Shown: positions 32,200 to 43,341 of the stretch, one piece after another | Layout: every line of letters begins with the position of its first letter | Position numbering within the stretch: position 1 is the stretch's first letter | Assembly (NCBI GenBank): GCA_022592445.1 | Contig: JABYQR010000118.1 | Location: 52,191 to 116,190, forward strand | Length of the DNA stretch: 64,000 bases | Direction: 5' to 3' | Source of the DNA: Cytidiella melzeri | Taxonomy: Eukaryota; Basidiomycota; Agaricomycetes; Polyporales; Irpicaceae | Position numbers and translations under genes: made by a program | The notes under the pieces: model-generated | Databases searched by the model: none | The model's input: only the letters and a program-made list of their open reading frames with translations | What the model was told of the DNA's origin: nothing

Positions 32200-32543
32200 T
32201 AGTCTCGGTTCCAGACGTCAGGGAGACAGGGAGACAAAGGCAGAGACGGTCGCGGAGCTCCCTGGGGCAGTTGCTTGTGCTCCTGCTATATATAGTAATT
32301 TTCAGGGATGCTGAATGCAGAAAATGATGGCGCGGATTGTTAGTTTGAGAGTGTGCTGACGTCTGGTCTTTTTCGCCCTTGTGGGTGTATAGATCATTCC
32401 ACCGAGAAGCGAATGCGCCATCATTATCTCAATTCGGACACTTCTCACCCTGCCAAAAATCTCCTTTTATGGCAGGAGCCCTGGCGACTGCCCCCGGGAG
32501 CACCGCGACCGTGTCTCCCTCTAAACGTCTGGGAACGAGACTA
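32200..32543. mobile_element. El5, 344-bp relative of the TAGTCTCG family
   Basis: Left end TAGTCTCGGTTCCAGACGTC at 32200; right end AAACGTCTGGGAACGAGACT plus A at 32543. The 9-bp duplication ACAGATTAC is exact (32191-32199 and 32544-32552). A left hairpin (CCAGACGTCAG 32211-32221 with CTGACGTCTGG 32356-32366) and one inner end (TTCGCCCTTGTGGGTGTA from 32371) are present, but the matching right inner repeat is missing. It lies within the right end of El3. Non-coding. Confidence 0.85.
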
Positions 32544-32594
32544 ACAGATTACGACATGTGACAGGGTCATCTACACCCGGAAGGGCGAAACGGA

Positions 32595-32755
32595 CCAGAC
32601 GTTATGCTGACACGGATCATGGTCTTTCACGAAAAAACGGTTTCGCATCAAACAGTGTCCAAAAATGGAAAGATTTCTATTTTAGGTACGAGCGTCAGCG
32701 AGTCGTCTTTTGTCTCGTCCCCGAGCGTAGCGAGGTCGTGTCCCATAACGTCTGG
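32595..32755. repeat. Terminal hairpin, right end of El3
   Basis: CCAGACGTTATG (32595-32606) pairs perfectly with CATAACGTCTGG (32744-32755), leaving a 137-base loop. The last three pairs (ATG/CAT) are not shared with the left hairpin of the same element, whose stem continues CGAAC/GTTCG. Confidence 0.85.
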
Positions 32756-32766
32756 GAACGAGACTA

Positions 32767-33062
32767 CTGTACTGGCACGACCTAAGGTTCGCGGCTTGTG
32801 ACCGTGACCCTCAGATGTTCGAAGATTCGGAAGTTCAGGACACGCAGTGACCTGTGACCAACGAACATCTGAAAGTACCAATAGGCGCCTGCGTGTGCGC
32901 AGAGTGCTCCCCTCAAAACAATATGGGGTAATATTATAAGCGCCTGAGGTCACACACCCAGCCAAAAGTTCGCGAGGGTCTGTGACCTGTGACCGATGTT
33001 CAAAATGACGATGTTCGGAGGCCTTGCGACCGTGACCCGAACCTTAAGTCGTGCCAGTACAG
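32767..33062. mobile_element. El4, 296-bp MITE with TA duplication
   Basis: Inverted ends CTGTACTGGCACGACCTAAG (32767) and CTTAAGTCGTGCCAGTACAG (ending 33062) match over about 25 bp with one difference. TA flanks both sides (32765-32766, 33063-33064), which fits the Tc1/mariner type. It inserted in the terminal TA of El3's CGAGACTA end. Removing it restores El3's flank GTATCAAGC. Internal complementary words CAGATGTTCG and CGAACATCTG add structure. No coding region. Confidence 0.85.
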
Positions 33063-33073
33063 TAGTATCAAGC

Positions 33074-33650
33074 TTGATCGTACCTTTTCCCACGGATAAG
33101 CCTTCTGTACACTGGCATCATGATTGGCCAACATGCGAAAGGTTGATCATACGTTTCATCCATAATAATGAGTGATTTAAGTTTCAAGCTGCAGTGCATT
33201 TACGCCACGATCTTCAAGTAATACCTGATCTCAGGTGTAACTGGCGTTTGAGTGACAGATTTTGTACCTTAGTGCTCGGTACTGTCATAACGAACTTAGC
33301 ACTTAGTAGTGACTCGCGCAGGCAACCGTACGCCGCTCTTCAAAAGTACACAGAGCGGCCTGCTGCACTTGTATTCTTGCGAGCAGTCTTATTCTGACGT
33401 CGCCTGGGTCTCGTTTATACATAGATGTCCTGCACGAGTTAGTGAACTCAACACTCACGGCATTTTGAAACATATCCAGATATGGATACTGTTCTCCTTG
33501 AGATCCTAACATGAGCAAATAAAGACTATCACACCTAGGTTAGGGTTACAAACTTTCTGTCCTAACCGAAGCTTGCCATCGAACGACAGAGGCCACAGGG
33601 ATAATACTCACGACAGCTCAACCTCCCGTAGGAAGACAAGAAATTGTAAG
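33074..33650. other. Upstream region of DIM1
   Basis: Non-coding by eye. It lies between the mobile stack and the DIM1 start and presumably holds the DIM1 promoter and 5' UTR. CCTAGGTTAGGGTTACAAAC near 33534 is an isolated TTAGGG-containing word, not an array. Confidence 0.4.
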
Positions 33651-34922
<1,272 letters not shown>

Positions 34923-35532
34923 ACTTCACCATCCTAGAGATTTATGCTCACCCTTCGCCAGCGATAGAAAAGTATTGTACCAGTATGCTTCAGGCACCCT
35001 CCCTCGACAATTTCTCCATTACTCAATGTTCTACTCGATGCTAAGTTACGTATTGTACCCATTGTCTGATCTTGCGATATGAGGAGACAGCAATGGCTTG
35101 ACGACGAGTGTTAGGTATACTTAGCAGAGAGCTCACATATTCCTATCACCGCGCACAAACAAAGGGGGTGTCTGTTCACCTTACCACCGAAATCATCAAG
35201 ACCTTTCCACATGGCAACAATAAACTGCAGTGTTGTGCACAAGTCATTCGCCGTGTAACGTCCCTCAACTTACACAGGGGCGATCACTGGCACTGCGTAC
35301 ACCGCCCGAGTGTCTCAGACCCTAGTTGGTTGTTGCATATATCACACAACCCCGCTCACTCCTACTAGTTTCAGCTTTCCGATTGACTGTGCCCCCGTCC
35401 CACACTCTACTACCAACTTCACGGGCAAAACGCGGGTCGTTTTTGTCTTTTCCTTCGAGGCTCTGGACAAAGCCTACACACTTCCATTCGTTATTTGCGT
35501 TATCGACATTACAATATCATCTTCTCGAAAGC
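34923..35532. other. Intergenic between DIM1 and a membrane protein gene
   Basis: Holds the DIM1 3' flank and the promoter of the next plus-strand gene. Overlapping frames at 35310-35625 are 5'-leader shadows of the membrane-protein gene. No separate gene is seen. Confidence 0.4.
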
Positions 35533-37637
35533 ATGGTTTTCAAGCCCCTCGCTATCGCTCGTCGCCTGCTGAGCTCTGCGGTACGTTCACTCTATCGTTT
35601 TCTGGGACCCCCAAGGCGGTACTGACTCTGTGTTGTGTAGTATGTGCGCATCACGCTGAGCGGCGTGACTCTCTCGTTTTTCTTGCTCAGCGTCAGCTTC
35701 TGTCTCGTTCAAATCGGCTTTCACGGGTTTTTGTGGGACAGCGACACTACCGCGTTCGACAACTTCAATGGTATTCTGCAAAAGACGGATGTACCGTCGG
35801 ACCTTCTACGATGGCTTGAAATCAGTGGCGACGACTATCTGTACAGGGTGTGCACCGAGACTCCGTTCGGTGTGAAGAACGTCTCCGAGGTGTGCCCAAT
35901 CGTGTACGACAGCCGGGTTCCTGCCCAACCGGATTGGGCTGCCCCGCCTAATATTCGAAAGGACGTAAGTCTTGTAGAGTTCTGCCTGAGAGCAGCTATC
36001 TCACCTCAAAATTGTAGTCCTTACAGACTGAGATCACCCCGTTGGCATTAACGGTCGCACTTGCGATGGGCAACGGCACCGTACAGCTGAGCGAGCAATG
36101 CACGTACACGCTCTTATATCCCACACAAAGGTACGTTCATCAACCTAACGCGCCGATTCTGTCTCTTGACATTCCGTGATCTGCACAGGCTAGGCAACTC
36201 TTTGAACGAAGAGCTGGCGCTGATTTTCTCTCAAGTTTGGTTACTAGGCATCTCATCTGCAGCCGTATGTCACCAGTCTCCCATTGGGTTCCCTCGCTTG
36301 TCGTTCTGATTATTGTCACACACTAGATCATCTGGCAATCTGTGCCGCACCTCGTCGCCGTTTTCGCTATGCGGGTGCTAGCGACAGCCTGGTGTGCCTA
36401 TACGGTGTGGCGCACACATGACCTGGACACTCGGCTCTGGCACATCTTGATAGGGCCAGACACCCCTTGCCACACCGACTTTGATTTCCTTCAGGGATAC
36501 ATCAGTTCCAGGCTAACCTTCCAGGTCTGTTACTATGTCTAGTGCGCTGTCTCTCCGCTGATAGCTGATGTATGTATTCTCAGATACCTGACCTTGTTCT
36601 CAGCATCGTTGCTTTACTGTTCACTGCTATCCTCGGCTGGCGCTTGCTCAAGGTCTGAGTAGCGTTGTTTCCCGCTGTGTGTCCTCGTACTGATATCATC
36701 TGATGTAGAGCTTCAGTGAGAACGTGTTCAACTGCGTCGGTCCCCCGGCGAGAATTGTTCGCTTGTACAGAGTACGTGCCTCGCTGTCTGTTTGTTTCCC
36801 GCAATAACCTCGGTATCTCTAGTACATGCTAACGGTCCTAGTCTCTGGTCAACTTCTGCTCTACTTGATGATCGCTTCAGTCTCGCTGGCTTTGAAAGAA
36901 GCGATCAGATCTCACGCGAATCTTCTTTGGCTAGTCATCGTGTTCTTCGTTATAGCTCTCCTGGTAAGTTCACTGCTTACAGCCTGTTTCTTTGTGTCTC
37001 GGTCGTGGCTGACTTTCGGCACAGCTTGCACTCGTGATGATACCTCTCGTAAGCTGCCCTACAAGTATGCTTTGCAGTTGCAGTTCCCCTCTGACATGTA
37101 CCTTCACAGGGATACTACTGCACTCGACAGGAGAGAAAGGGCTCGATGGTCCTGTTCATCGTCTTCCTATTGAGCGCCATCTTTGCGTTCTTTGCTCTGT
37201 TCGGCATTCCGGCTTTCCAGTGGACCTGGCTGCAGTGGCCCTTCTTCGCCGGTGTCACCAGCATCAACGCCGCTGTGCTCGTATGCTGTACTGCGTGTGC
37301 TATCCTCTTGAGAATCCACGTCGGCGAAGGGCTGTCCCATTACCGTAAGTTTCGGTTGACCAGATTTATCTATCGATCCACAATGACGAACTGTGTTTTT
37401 TTTCTCGTTTGTTTGTTCGCAGTGCACGTCGAGCAAGTGCTTTCGGCACAAGAATTCGCATCAGATGATTTCTCGACCGGGGACCTCAAAGTGCGCGAGC
37501 ACGACCGACTCTCGTTTGTCTTGCACAACTCGAAACAAACCGCCGAGTGGGACGTTGTTAGCCAAACTCACGCACCCGTCTTTACGGTAAAACTGGACGC
37601 GTCTGGCAGAGTCAACAACGACGAGACGTCGCCTTGA
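35533..37637 (+). CDS. Multipass membrane protein, unknown function
   Basis: Starts MVFKPLAIARRLLSSA at ATG 35533 and is split into about ten short exons. Hydrophobic segments include VTLSFFLLSVSFCLVQIGFH, LIFSQVWLLGISSAA, LVLSIVALLFTAILGWRLLK, VSGQLLLYLMIASVSLALKE, LLWLVIVFFVIALL, MVLFIVFLLSAIFAFFALFG and GVTSINAAVLVCCTACAILL, giving roughly eight transmembrane helices. A large luminal or extracellular loop with cysteines (DDYLYRVCTETPFGVKNVSE) follows the first helix. The cytosolic tail is hydrophilic and ends VNNDETSP. I do not recognise the family; lineage-specific fungal membrane proteins of this shape are common. Confidence 0.75.
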
Positions 37638-38116
37638 CTTTTTCGGTCCATCTAAGATTTTAGTTAGGTTTTGACTTTCTCCACTATCCGACCACCAGGG
37701 GTTTCCCTCGGGGGGTTGCTTCTCAGTATAAATGCTATATACGAGGTGTATTCTCATTTAGGAATTCATCTTGCTTAGCGCGTCTCCTTTTCTTTCCGTC
37801 AGGGGAGGGTTCTTGATGGTACATCCATTGTTCTATCTTTGCACTTTTCCGCTTTTCTCTACTCGTGTTTCCTCGTTCTTGTATGTAATTTTAGCGTGTA
37901 CGTTGAGGTTCCCTTCTGTGCAGCAGAGCGAGCTTTTGTGTAAAACAACATCCTTGAGATATCGATTGGTTGACCTCTTCGTGCGGCATGGCCAAGCAAT
38001 GCACAATGCCACAGCTATATGCCAACGTAATCTATCTATCAACTATTCATCGTGTGTGGTCGTATTGGTACATTCGTGGTGATACAAGTCCGTGGTAATT
38101 TCGTAAGTCGTAAGCC
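37638..38116. other. Convergent 3' flanks
   Basis: Lies between the ends of two convergent genes. T-rich and without a protein-like frame. No structured RNA was noticed. Confidence 0.45.
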
Positions 38117-40218
38117 TCACAAGGCAAAGAGCTCCGTATGAAGCCCGATACCACCCAGCTGCACCCCGCGTAGAGCCCCCATCTTGGCCACCGCATTCTG
38201 CGTCTCCCTAATCAGCCCTTCCGGCCCACTGGCGCACACACCCACGCCGCCCCCAAGACCGACCCACTCGAGCTTCGCCTCTGAGACTTTCTCACCCGCG
38301 TCACCGCGCGCAGGTGCTGTCACAAGCTCTCGCAGCATCTTGCCGACGGACGGACGGTAGATGTTGACCTCGGAGTTGGGGATCGCGGGGACAGCTTCGG
38401 GGTTACAGAGACATGTGACGTATATCGAGAAGTGGATGTCGAGCGAGGATCCGGCGGAGGCGTTGGCGATGTCCATGAGCATTGGACTGAACCATTCGAT
38501 ACACCCTACCACGGTTGAAATCCAACGTCAGTCCCCCAACCGTTCGATTCGAAGCGATCCAAAGGTACTCACCGAACGAACGTATGCACCAGACGAACTC
38601 AATCCGACGTGTCTTTTCCCCACATGCCCTGCCAAGCTTGACGCACCGCCCTACGATATCATCGAGCAAACCGATCGTAAAGGTAGCACCTGATCCGCCC
38701 GCGACGAGCATGACGCTTTCATAGTCGCCTAAATCAATGCTGCATCCGCCGTACGCGCCATCAAACATGACTTGCACAGCAGCACCAGTCTGTCGTTCCT
38801 CTCCACAATGCAAGCGGTCCTGCTCTTCTTGTGCGTACTTGTTCAGCGCCCGCGTCCAGTCGCCACGCACGCGGGCAGCCAACGTCATTGTGCGAGAGGC
38901 GACGGAGGACGTAGCTGGCGGAGCGGTGGCGATGCTGAGGGGATGCGCCTCGAAGAGACGACCGTTGAAGAATACACGAAGGCGGAGGTGCTGGCCGGCT
39001 TGCCACCCTGCATCGCAGTTGTGGATGTGTATCTGAAACCATGATGTGAGCAGCGGTATTTATAAACAGCCGAGGAGATTGACTGACCAGTGTCATTTGA
39101 TTGTCCACTGGGACGAGAGTAGCATCCTTGATGGAGTAGCGCAGCATGCGCATCAGCAGGTCTAAACCGTAAAACGCAAGCGGTGGGAAAATCCACGGGG
39201 GAGAGTAGGTCGTGTGGTAGCATGCAGTGATGAAGAATGCTATGAAGCCGAGCACGCTAATTGAAACACATCAGAATCCGTGCTTGTGTTTTCGATGATT
39301 TGCTTACTGGGAAATAAAGAAAACTTGATGGTACATGCGACGCGGCGGACGAAGGGAGGTGAGGACAATGACGCAAAGTACGCCAAAGGTTGCGACCCCA
39401 CTTGTTTCCTTCTGTGGTCCCATGATTGGAAGGCCGTATTGGAGGTGGTTACGAATCCACAGCACCCCGTGGACAAGGGCGCAAATGAAAAGACCGCGTC
39501 CTGCCCACCTGTGAACGTAGTTGAGCCGTTCGTAGCCATTCCCTGGTCCCAGTAAGAAGGAAAGGATAGAGTTCTTTGTTGCAAAGAGGAAGACGACAGG
39601 GAACTGGGCCAAAGCAAGGAAACCTAGGAAGTCTCAATTACGATGTTAAAAACCAGTTGGTATGAGCATACCTCCGCGGTTAGGGTTTGATATCAATTGT
39701 GAATCCATTGTCAGACAAACTAGGACTGTGATCAAGTACCCGAAGATGACAAACACTGAAGAACAACGCGTGTCAGAAGATGGTAATACGTTCAGACTTG
39801 GCTGTGTTGCGCTTACTTTGACCAAAGTCTACCTCCAGGCCGGGGAGAGACCATCTAAGAGTGGATGCCACAGTCTCGGCAACTGCAAGCCAGCCGCTCC
39901 GCCTGCGCCGAAGGAGTGGTGTCTTCTCTGCAGAGGATGAGACTGGATGGTAGGAACTGCCTAAAGTCTCTGAGACACCAAAGAAACCTGTGAACGTCCG
40001 TCCTATCCTGACAGCTCTACATAATTTTGGTAGAGACGCAACTACAGCTACAGCTACAGCAGAGGCCCATATGATGGAGAATTTCCGTTGCCATATTGGG
40101 TCCTCCACGTACGAACTGGATTGCTGTCAATATACTTGTGCCCTCAATGCAGGTGAGTAAACGTACTTGTATTGCTGGAATTCAATGGGAATAGCTGGAG
40201 GGGTTCCAAAGTCCGACA
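38117..40218 (-). CDS. Ferric/cupric reductase (FRE family)
   Basis: Starts MSDFGTPPAIPIEFQQYK at ATG 40218. Exons give YVEDPIWQRKFSIIWASAVA, a first helix region, then FLFATKNSILSFLLGPGNGY and YERLNYVHRWAGRGLFICAL followed by VHGVLWIRNHL, the haem-binding His pairs of the ferric-reductase transmembrane domain. VFFNGRLFEAHPLSIATAPP is the FAD-binding H-P-[LF]-[ST] region, and ESVMLVAGGSGATFTIGLLD the NADPH-binding glycine motif. The frame ends GIGLHTELFAL at 38117. About 560 aa. It would pass electrons from NADPH through FAD and two haems to extracellular Fe(III) or Cu(II). A copper transporter lies 1.3 kb upstream on the same strand. Confidence 0.85.
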
Positions 40219-40457
40219 TTAGATGACTATGCCGGGACTCAGTGGTCGTTGCAAAGGAAGGAGGAGGTGCAGGTGTGAGTCCAAGGCGGCAAAGCACTAT
40301 CTCTGTATTTGCTTCAGACAAACAATGGTGAAAAATGTTTTTACTGCTATCTTCATGGCGTTCTCAGCCGTTGCATGCGGCAGCTTGAGAAATTGGGAGG
40401 TAGTAATTATCTCGACATTGCAAGTAGTTGAACACGTTGCAACACAGCAAACTCGAA

Positions 40458-41003
40458 TCACAATTCCGCTCGCAAGACCTCGCGCACCTTCACAAGTGCC
40501 TTGCCCAGCAGATTCAACCCCCACCGGTCCTTCACCTTCAACGCCCTCTCCTCTCCAAAACCGATTCCCCATATCCTATCCCGTGGGCTAGCTTCCACAA
40601 TAATTCTCTCCCCCGTAGCCAACAACTCTTTCCTCAGCTCCTCGTTCTGTCTGAACTTGTGCAAATTCCCCACAAACACCACCTCCTCCCTCACCCGCTT
40701 CCACACCTTGTCGTCAAAGTTCCTGACCATACGCCCAAGATTCTTGACCGCCCGCATATCGTCCACTCCTGCCGCCACCACCTCCTCAAACACCTCTGCA
40801 TCGCCGAACACCAGCGCCTTGCACGCCATCATCCAGTGCTCCGTCGTAAGAAACTCGATCTCCCGCTCGCTGTCGGCTGTGGTGTCTGCGTCGACTTTGA
40901 TTTGGATGCGAGCTATGAAGGGAGAGTAATACCACTGCGATGCCCACCCGTACAACGTCGTCACTCGCCAGAAGAACACATAGTCTGCTGAGGAGGGTGG
41001 CAT
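40458..41003 (-). CDS. NADAR-domain protein (YbiA-like N-glycosidase fold)
   Basis: A single exon of about 181 aa, MPPSSADYVFFWRVTTLYGW from ATG 41003. The order of segments is that of NADAR/YbiA proteins: ASQWYYSPFIARIQIKVDAD, EIEFLTTEHWMMACKALVFG, AVKNLGRMVRNFDDKVWKRV, VVFVGNLHKFRQNEELRKEL, and the conserved SPRDRIWGIGFGEERAL followed by RWGLNLLGKALVKVREVL. Family members cleave N-glycosidic bonds in harmful riboflavin intermediates or remove ADP-ribose derivatives, a role not proven for this protein. It sits between the metalloreductase and copper transporter on the same strand. All typical motifs appear intact. Confidence 0.88.
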   Translation of the reverse strand: MPPSSADYVFFWRVTTLYGWASQWYYSPFIARIQIKVDADTTADSEREIEFLTTEHWMMACKALVFGDAEVFEEVVAAGVDDMRAVKNLGRMVRNFDDKVWKRVREEVVFVGNLHKFRQNEELRKELLATGERIIVEASPRDRIWGIGFGEERALKVKDRWGLNLLGKALVKVREVLRAEL

Positions 41004-41563
41004 GCTGACTTGGAAAGTAGCTATATGGGTGGTACAGTGATTTGCGTATTGGTTTGACGGTCGTCCCAAAGTGTTTGTGACTCAGATCCTCGCGCAGCAG
41101 CACCGTGCTTGCTCAGGCACTGAGCTATGTACACTGTAGTGTTTTGCAATATAAAACGGAATCCTTAGTCTCGGTCCCAGACGTCTAGACGGACTTTCCT
41201 TACGAGGCAGGAGACAGGGAGAAACGAGAACAATGGAAAGTAGCCTCTTCGTCTTTTTCTTGCCGCTTTCAGGTGCCTGGGGAAAATACTATGAGCCACA
41301 TGTTGTTTTAGCTCTCACAAACGATTTTACTTTGAAACGACCGTCAAAGCAATATGCAAATCGCTGTAGTAGCGTTTGAAGTGACAGGCTGTGGCGCGAC
41401 CCACTCAACGTTTGATGTTGAGGCCTGATGCGATGGAACGCCCTAGCATGAAAAGTGACATAACCCTGCACAGCTTGGCGGTACTAAGTATTCAATAAGC
41501 ACACAGGCACTGATACTGTCAGAGGATATAAGATACAATACATTCGGCAGCCGCCACAACTGA
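41004..41563. other. Intergenic with one solo TAGTCTCG end
   Basis: Contains the element fragment at 41167-41230 and otherwise nothing coding. It separates CTR (3' end) from the NADAR gene (5' side). Confidence 0.4.
41167..41230 (+). repeat. Solo terminus of the TAGTCTCG family
   Basis: TAGTCTCGGTCCCAGACGTC followed by TAGACGG and a GGAGACAGGGAGAAACGAG tract resembles the left end of El5. No matching CGAGACTA end is found nearby, so it is a truncated or deleted copy. Confidence 0.65.
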
Positions 41564-42266
41564 TCAGCCAAGATGAGCAGCAGAGCTAATGTAACGACCA
41601 AACAAGACTTCCCCCACCCCGCGCCCCACAACAATAGACAGTATGAATCCAACTTGGTATGTCCTGCACATAGGTCAGCATGTCAGCTACGCAAGGGACA
41701 GGGAGAACGTAAACGTACATCACCGCTAGCATGAGAGCATACAGTAAGGCAACACGTCCCGCATATATAACCCCTCGCAGAATATCGTGTGAAGCAATGA
41801 AGGGAGGTCCGTTGCGTAGCGTCACTGCGTCTCTTAGCACAGCACTGATAGAAGTCGCTTTGATCGAATCGGCGGAGAATGTTGGGCTCGATGAAAGTGG
41901 TAATTCTTTGGTATTAAGTTGGTTCGAATGAAGTATTTGAGCCCTGACAAAGTTATGAGGATGCGCACCGAACAAGCGATAGTATACGACTGACCTTTTT
42001 GCCCAATGGGCTTGCATGACTGCACTACAGCAAGCAGTCCAACGCTCCACTATACTCAGCAAGAAGAGCCCTATGCAAGTACCAATCATCGCGCCCGTAC
42101 TGCGGGGTACCCAACCGAGGAACCACAGCATATCGCCCGGCGTGAAGTGCAGGTACGTCAACATCTGGCCCATGTCGAGGTCCATAGCTCCGTCCATAGA
42201 CATATCCATGCCATTGTCATGTGCAGCAACGAGAGGAACCAAAACGAAGGCGATAAGGAGAGACAT
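41564..42266 (-). CDS. CTR-family copper transporter
   Basis: Starts MSLLIAFVLVPLVAAHDNGM at ATG 42266. The N-terminal hydrophobic stretch may be a signal peptide. Methionine motifs (MDMSMDGAMDLDMGQM) then precede HFTPGDMLWFLGWVPRSTGA and a first helix MIGTCIGLFLLSIVERWTAC. A gtcagt...gtcag intron follows AKR/K. The C-terminal part gives VIYAGRVALLYALMLAVM and, across a GAT|gtacgt...gtgcag junction, TYQVGFILSIVVGRGVGEVL ending ISSAAHLG (TGA 41564-41566). The GRGVGEVLFG segment is the GxxxG helix-packing motif of CTR trimers. It imports Cu(I), and the neighbouring reductase could supply it. Confidence 0.88.
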
Positions 42267-43341
42267 GGATGTAGTCTCTTTGGCTTCAAAGCGGTCGAGG
42301 GCTGGTGAAGAGGAAGTGGGCCGAATAGATTAAATATAGCTCACCTTGCGTAAGCTAGCCAAACAAGCCACAACTTACCAGATTTAGCGCCCACAGACTA
42401 GCCTGCCAACTCACCTCGTAATGTCCCTACCATCTGACAGTTCCGCACCTCTATCAGTACTAGACCTTACGGCAACCATATCCGCGCTCAAGGTCCTGAG
42501 TATACCCACTTAGTGCCATTAGGATCAGCGTATCCATAAAAGAGCCATGCATATGCAGTCCGGCGAGGTCATGCGATCAAGAGAATTATTGCCGTGGTCG
42601 TTTGTCCGAGTACTGAATTGATGCTAGCGATAACGACAGGAAGGCTTCGTGAGCGGTACGCTCCCACCTTCCAAAAAGGTGGCCTGGGAGTGGGCCAATT
42701 CCAGAAGCTAGTGCCGATGACGAGAGGGTTTCTGAGAACTAGATGTGGCACCAGAAACGGTTGGAAAAGGCAGGAGTAGGCGGAATACGTGGCGGTATGA
42801 ACATAGGCTTAGGAAAGGGGAAGACAGAAGGCGGTGCAGAGCGAGTAGCCATGAGAAGTGGCATGGCGGAGAACTTGACGCAGCTTCCGCGTCCAGGTCA
42901 GGAGCGGTAAGGGGGTGGCAGCAAGTCGCACGAGGTTCATGAGTGCAGACACTCTCCCTCGATTGGCCACATGAAAGAAGAGACGAGTCAAGCGTGAAGC
43001 AAGCGGAGGGGACGTCGACGAGGAGGACAGAGATGTCGGAGTCAAGAGACAAGGTGGGTGACGCGAGTGTGAGGCATTTTCCCAACCAATCGTGTAATTG
43101 CCTCAACATTAAAGCTCCGATTCGGACAGATCCTTTAGCACGTGATCATGAGGCGTTGCTCAGGGCGCTTGAATTGTAGCCAATCGAACCGAACTGATTC
43201 CAAGTGATCGTGCAGCCACCATAAGTTGGACGCAGTGGATATTGTCTCAATACCACTTCGTGCAACGGCCTTTTGAACGTCGATGTAAACACTGTCAGCA
43301 CCTCCACAACGCCCCTTCATGCTGTTTAACGACCTCAGATC
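42267..43341. other. Divergent promoter region of CTR and OXR1
   Basis: About 1.1 kb between divergent start codons. Frames at minus 42708-43109 and plus 42745-43179 overlap and are not recognised. I saw no clear copper-response element by eye, so I make no regulatory call. Confidence 0.4.

Larger units (their letters stand above)
22796..33064. mobile_element. Outer element (El3) of the TAGTCTCG family
   Basis: Left end TAGTCTCGTTCCCAGACGTT at 22796; right end CATAACGTCTGGGAACGAGA then CTA, completed at the TA next to El4. The flanking duplication GTATCAAGC (22787-22795 and 33065-33073) is exact. Its own DNA is 22796-22911 plus 30520-33064 and includes a decayed ORF, a solo LTR, El5 and El4 as later insertions. 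Inner inverted repeats TGGTCCGTTTCGCCCTT (from 30535) and its complement (about 32557-32597) lie inside both ends and finish at CACGTG/CATGTG. No intact gene remains, so it was probably mobilised in trans. Confidence 0.85.

Noticed and set aside
33534..33548. TTAGGG word near 33540 as telomeric repeat
   Set aside because: Only one copy, within ordinary intergenic DNA.
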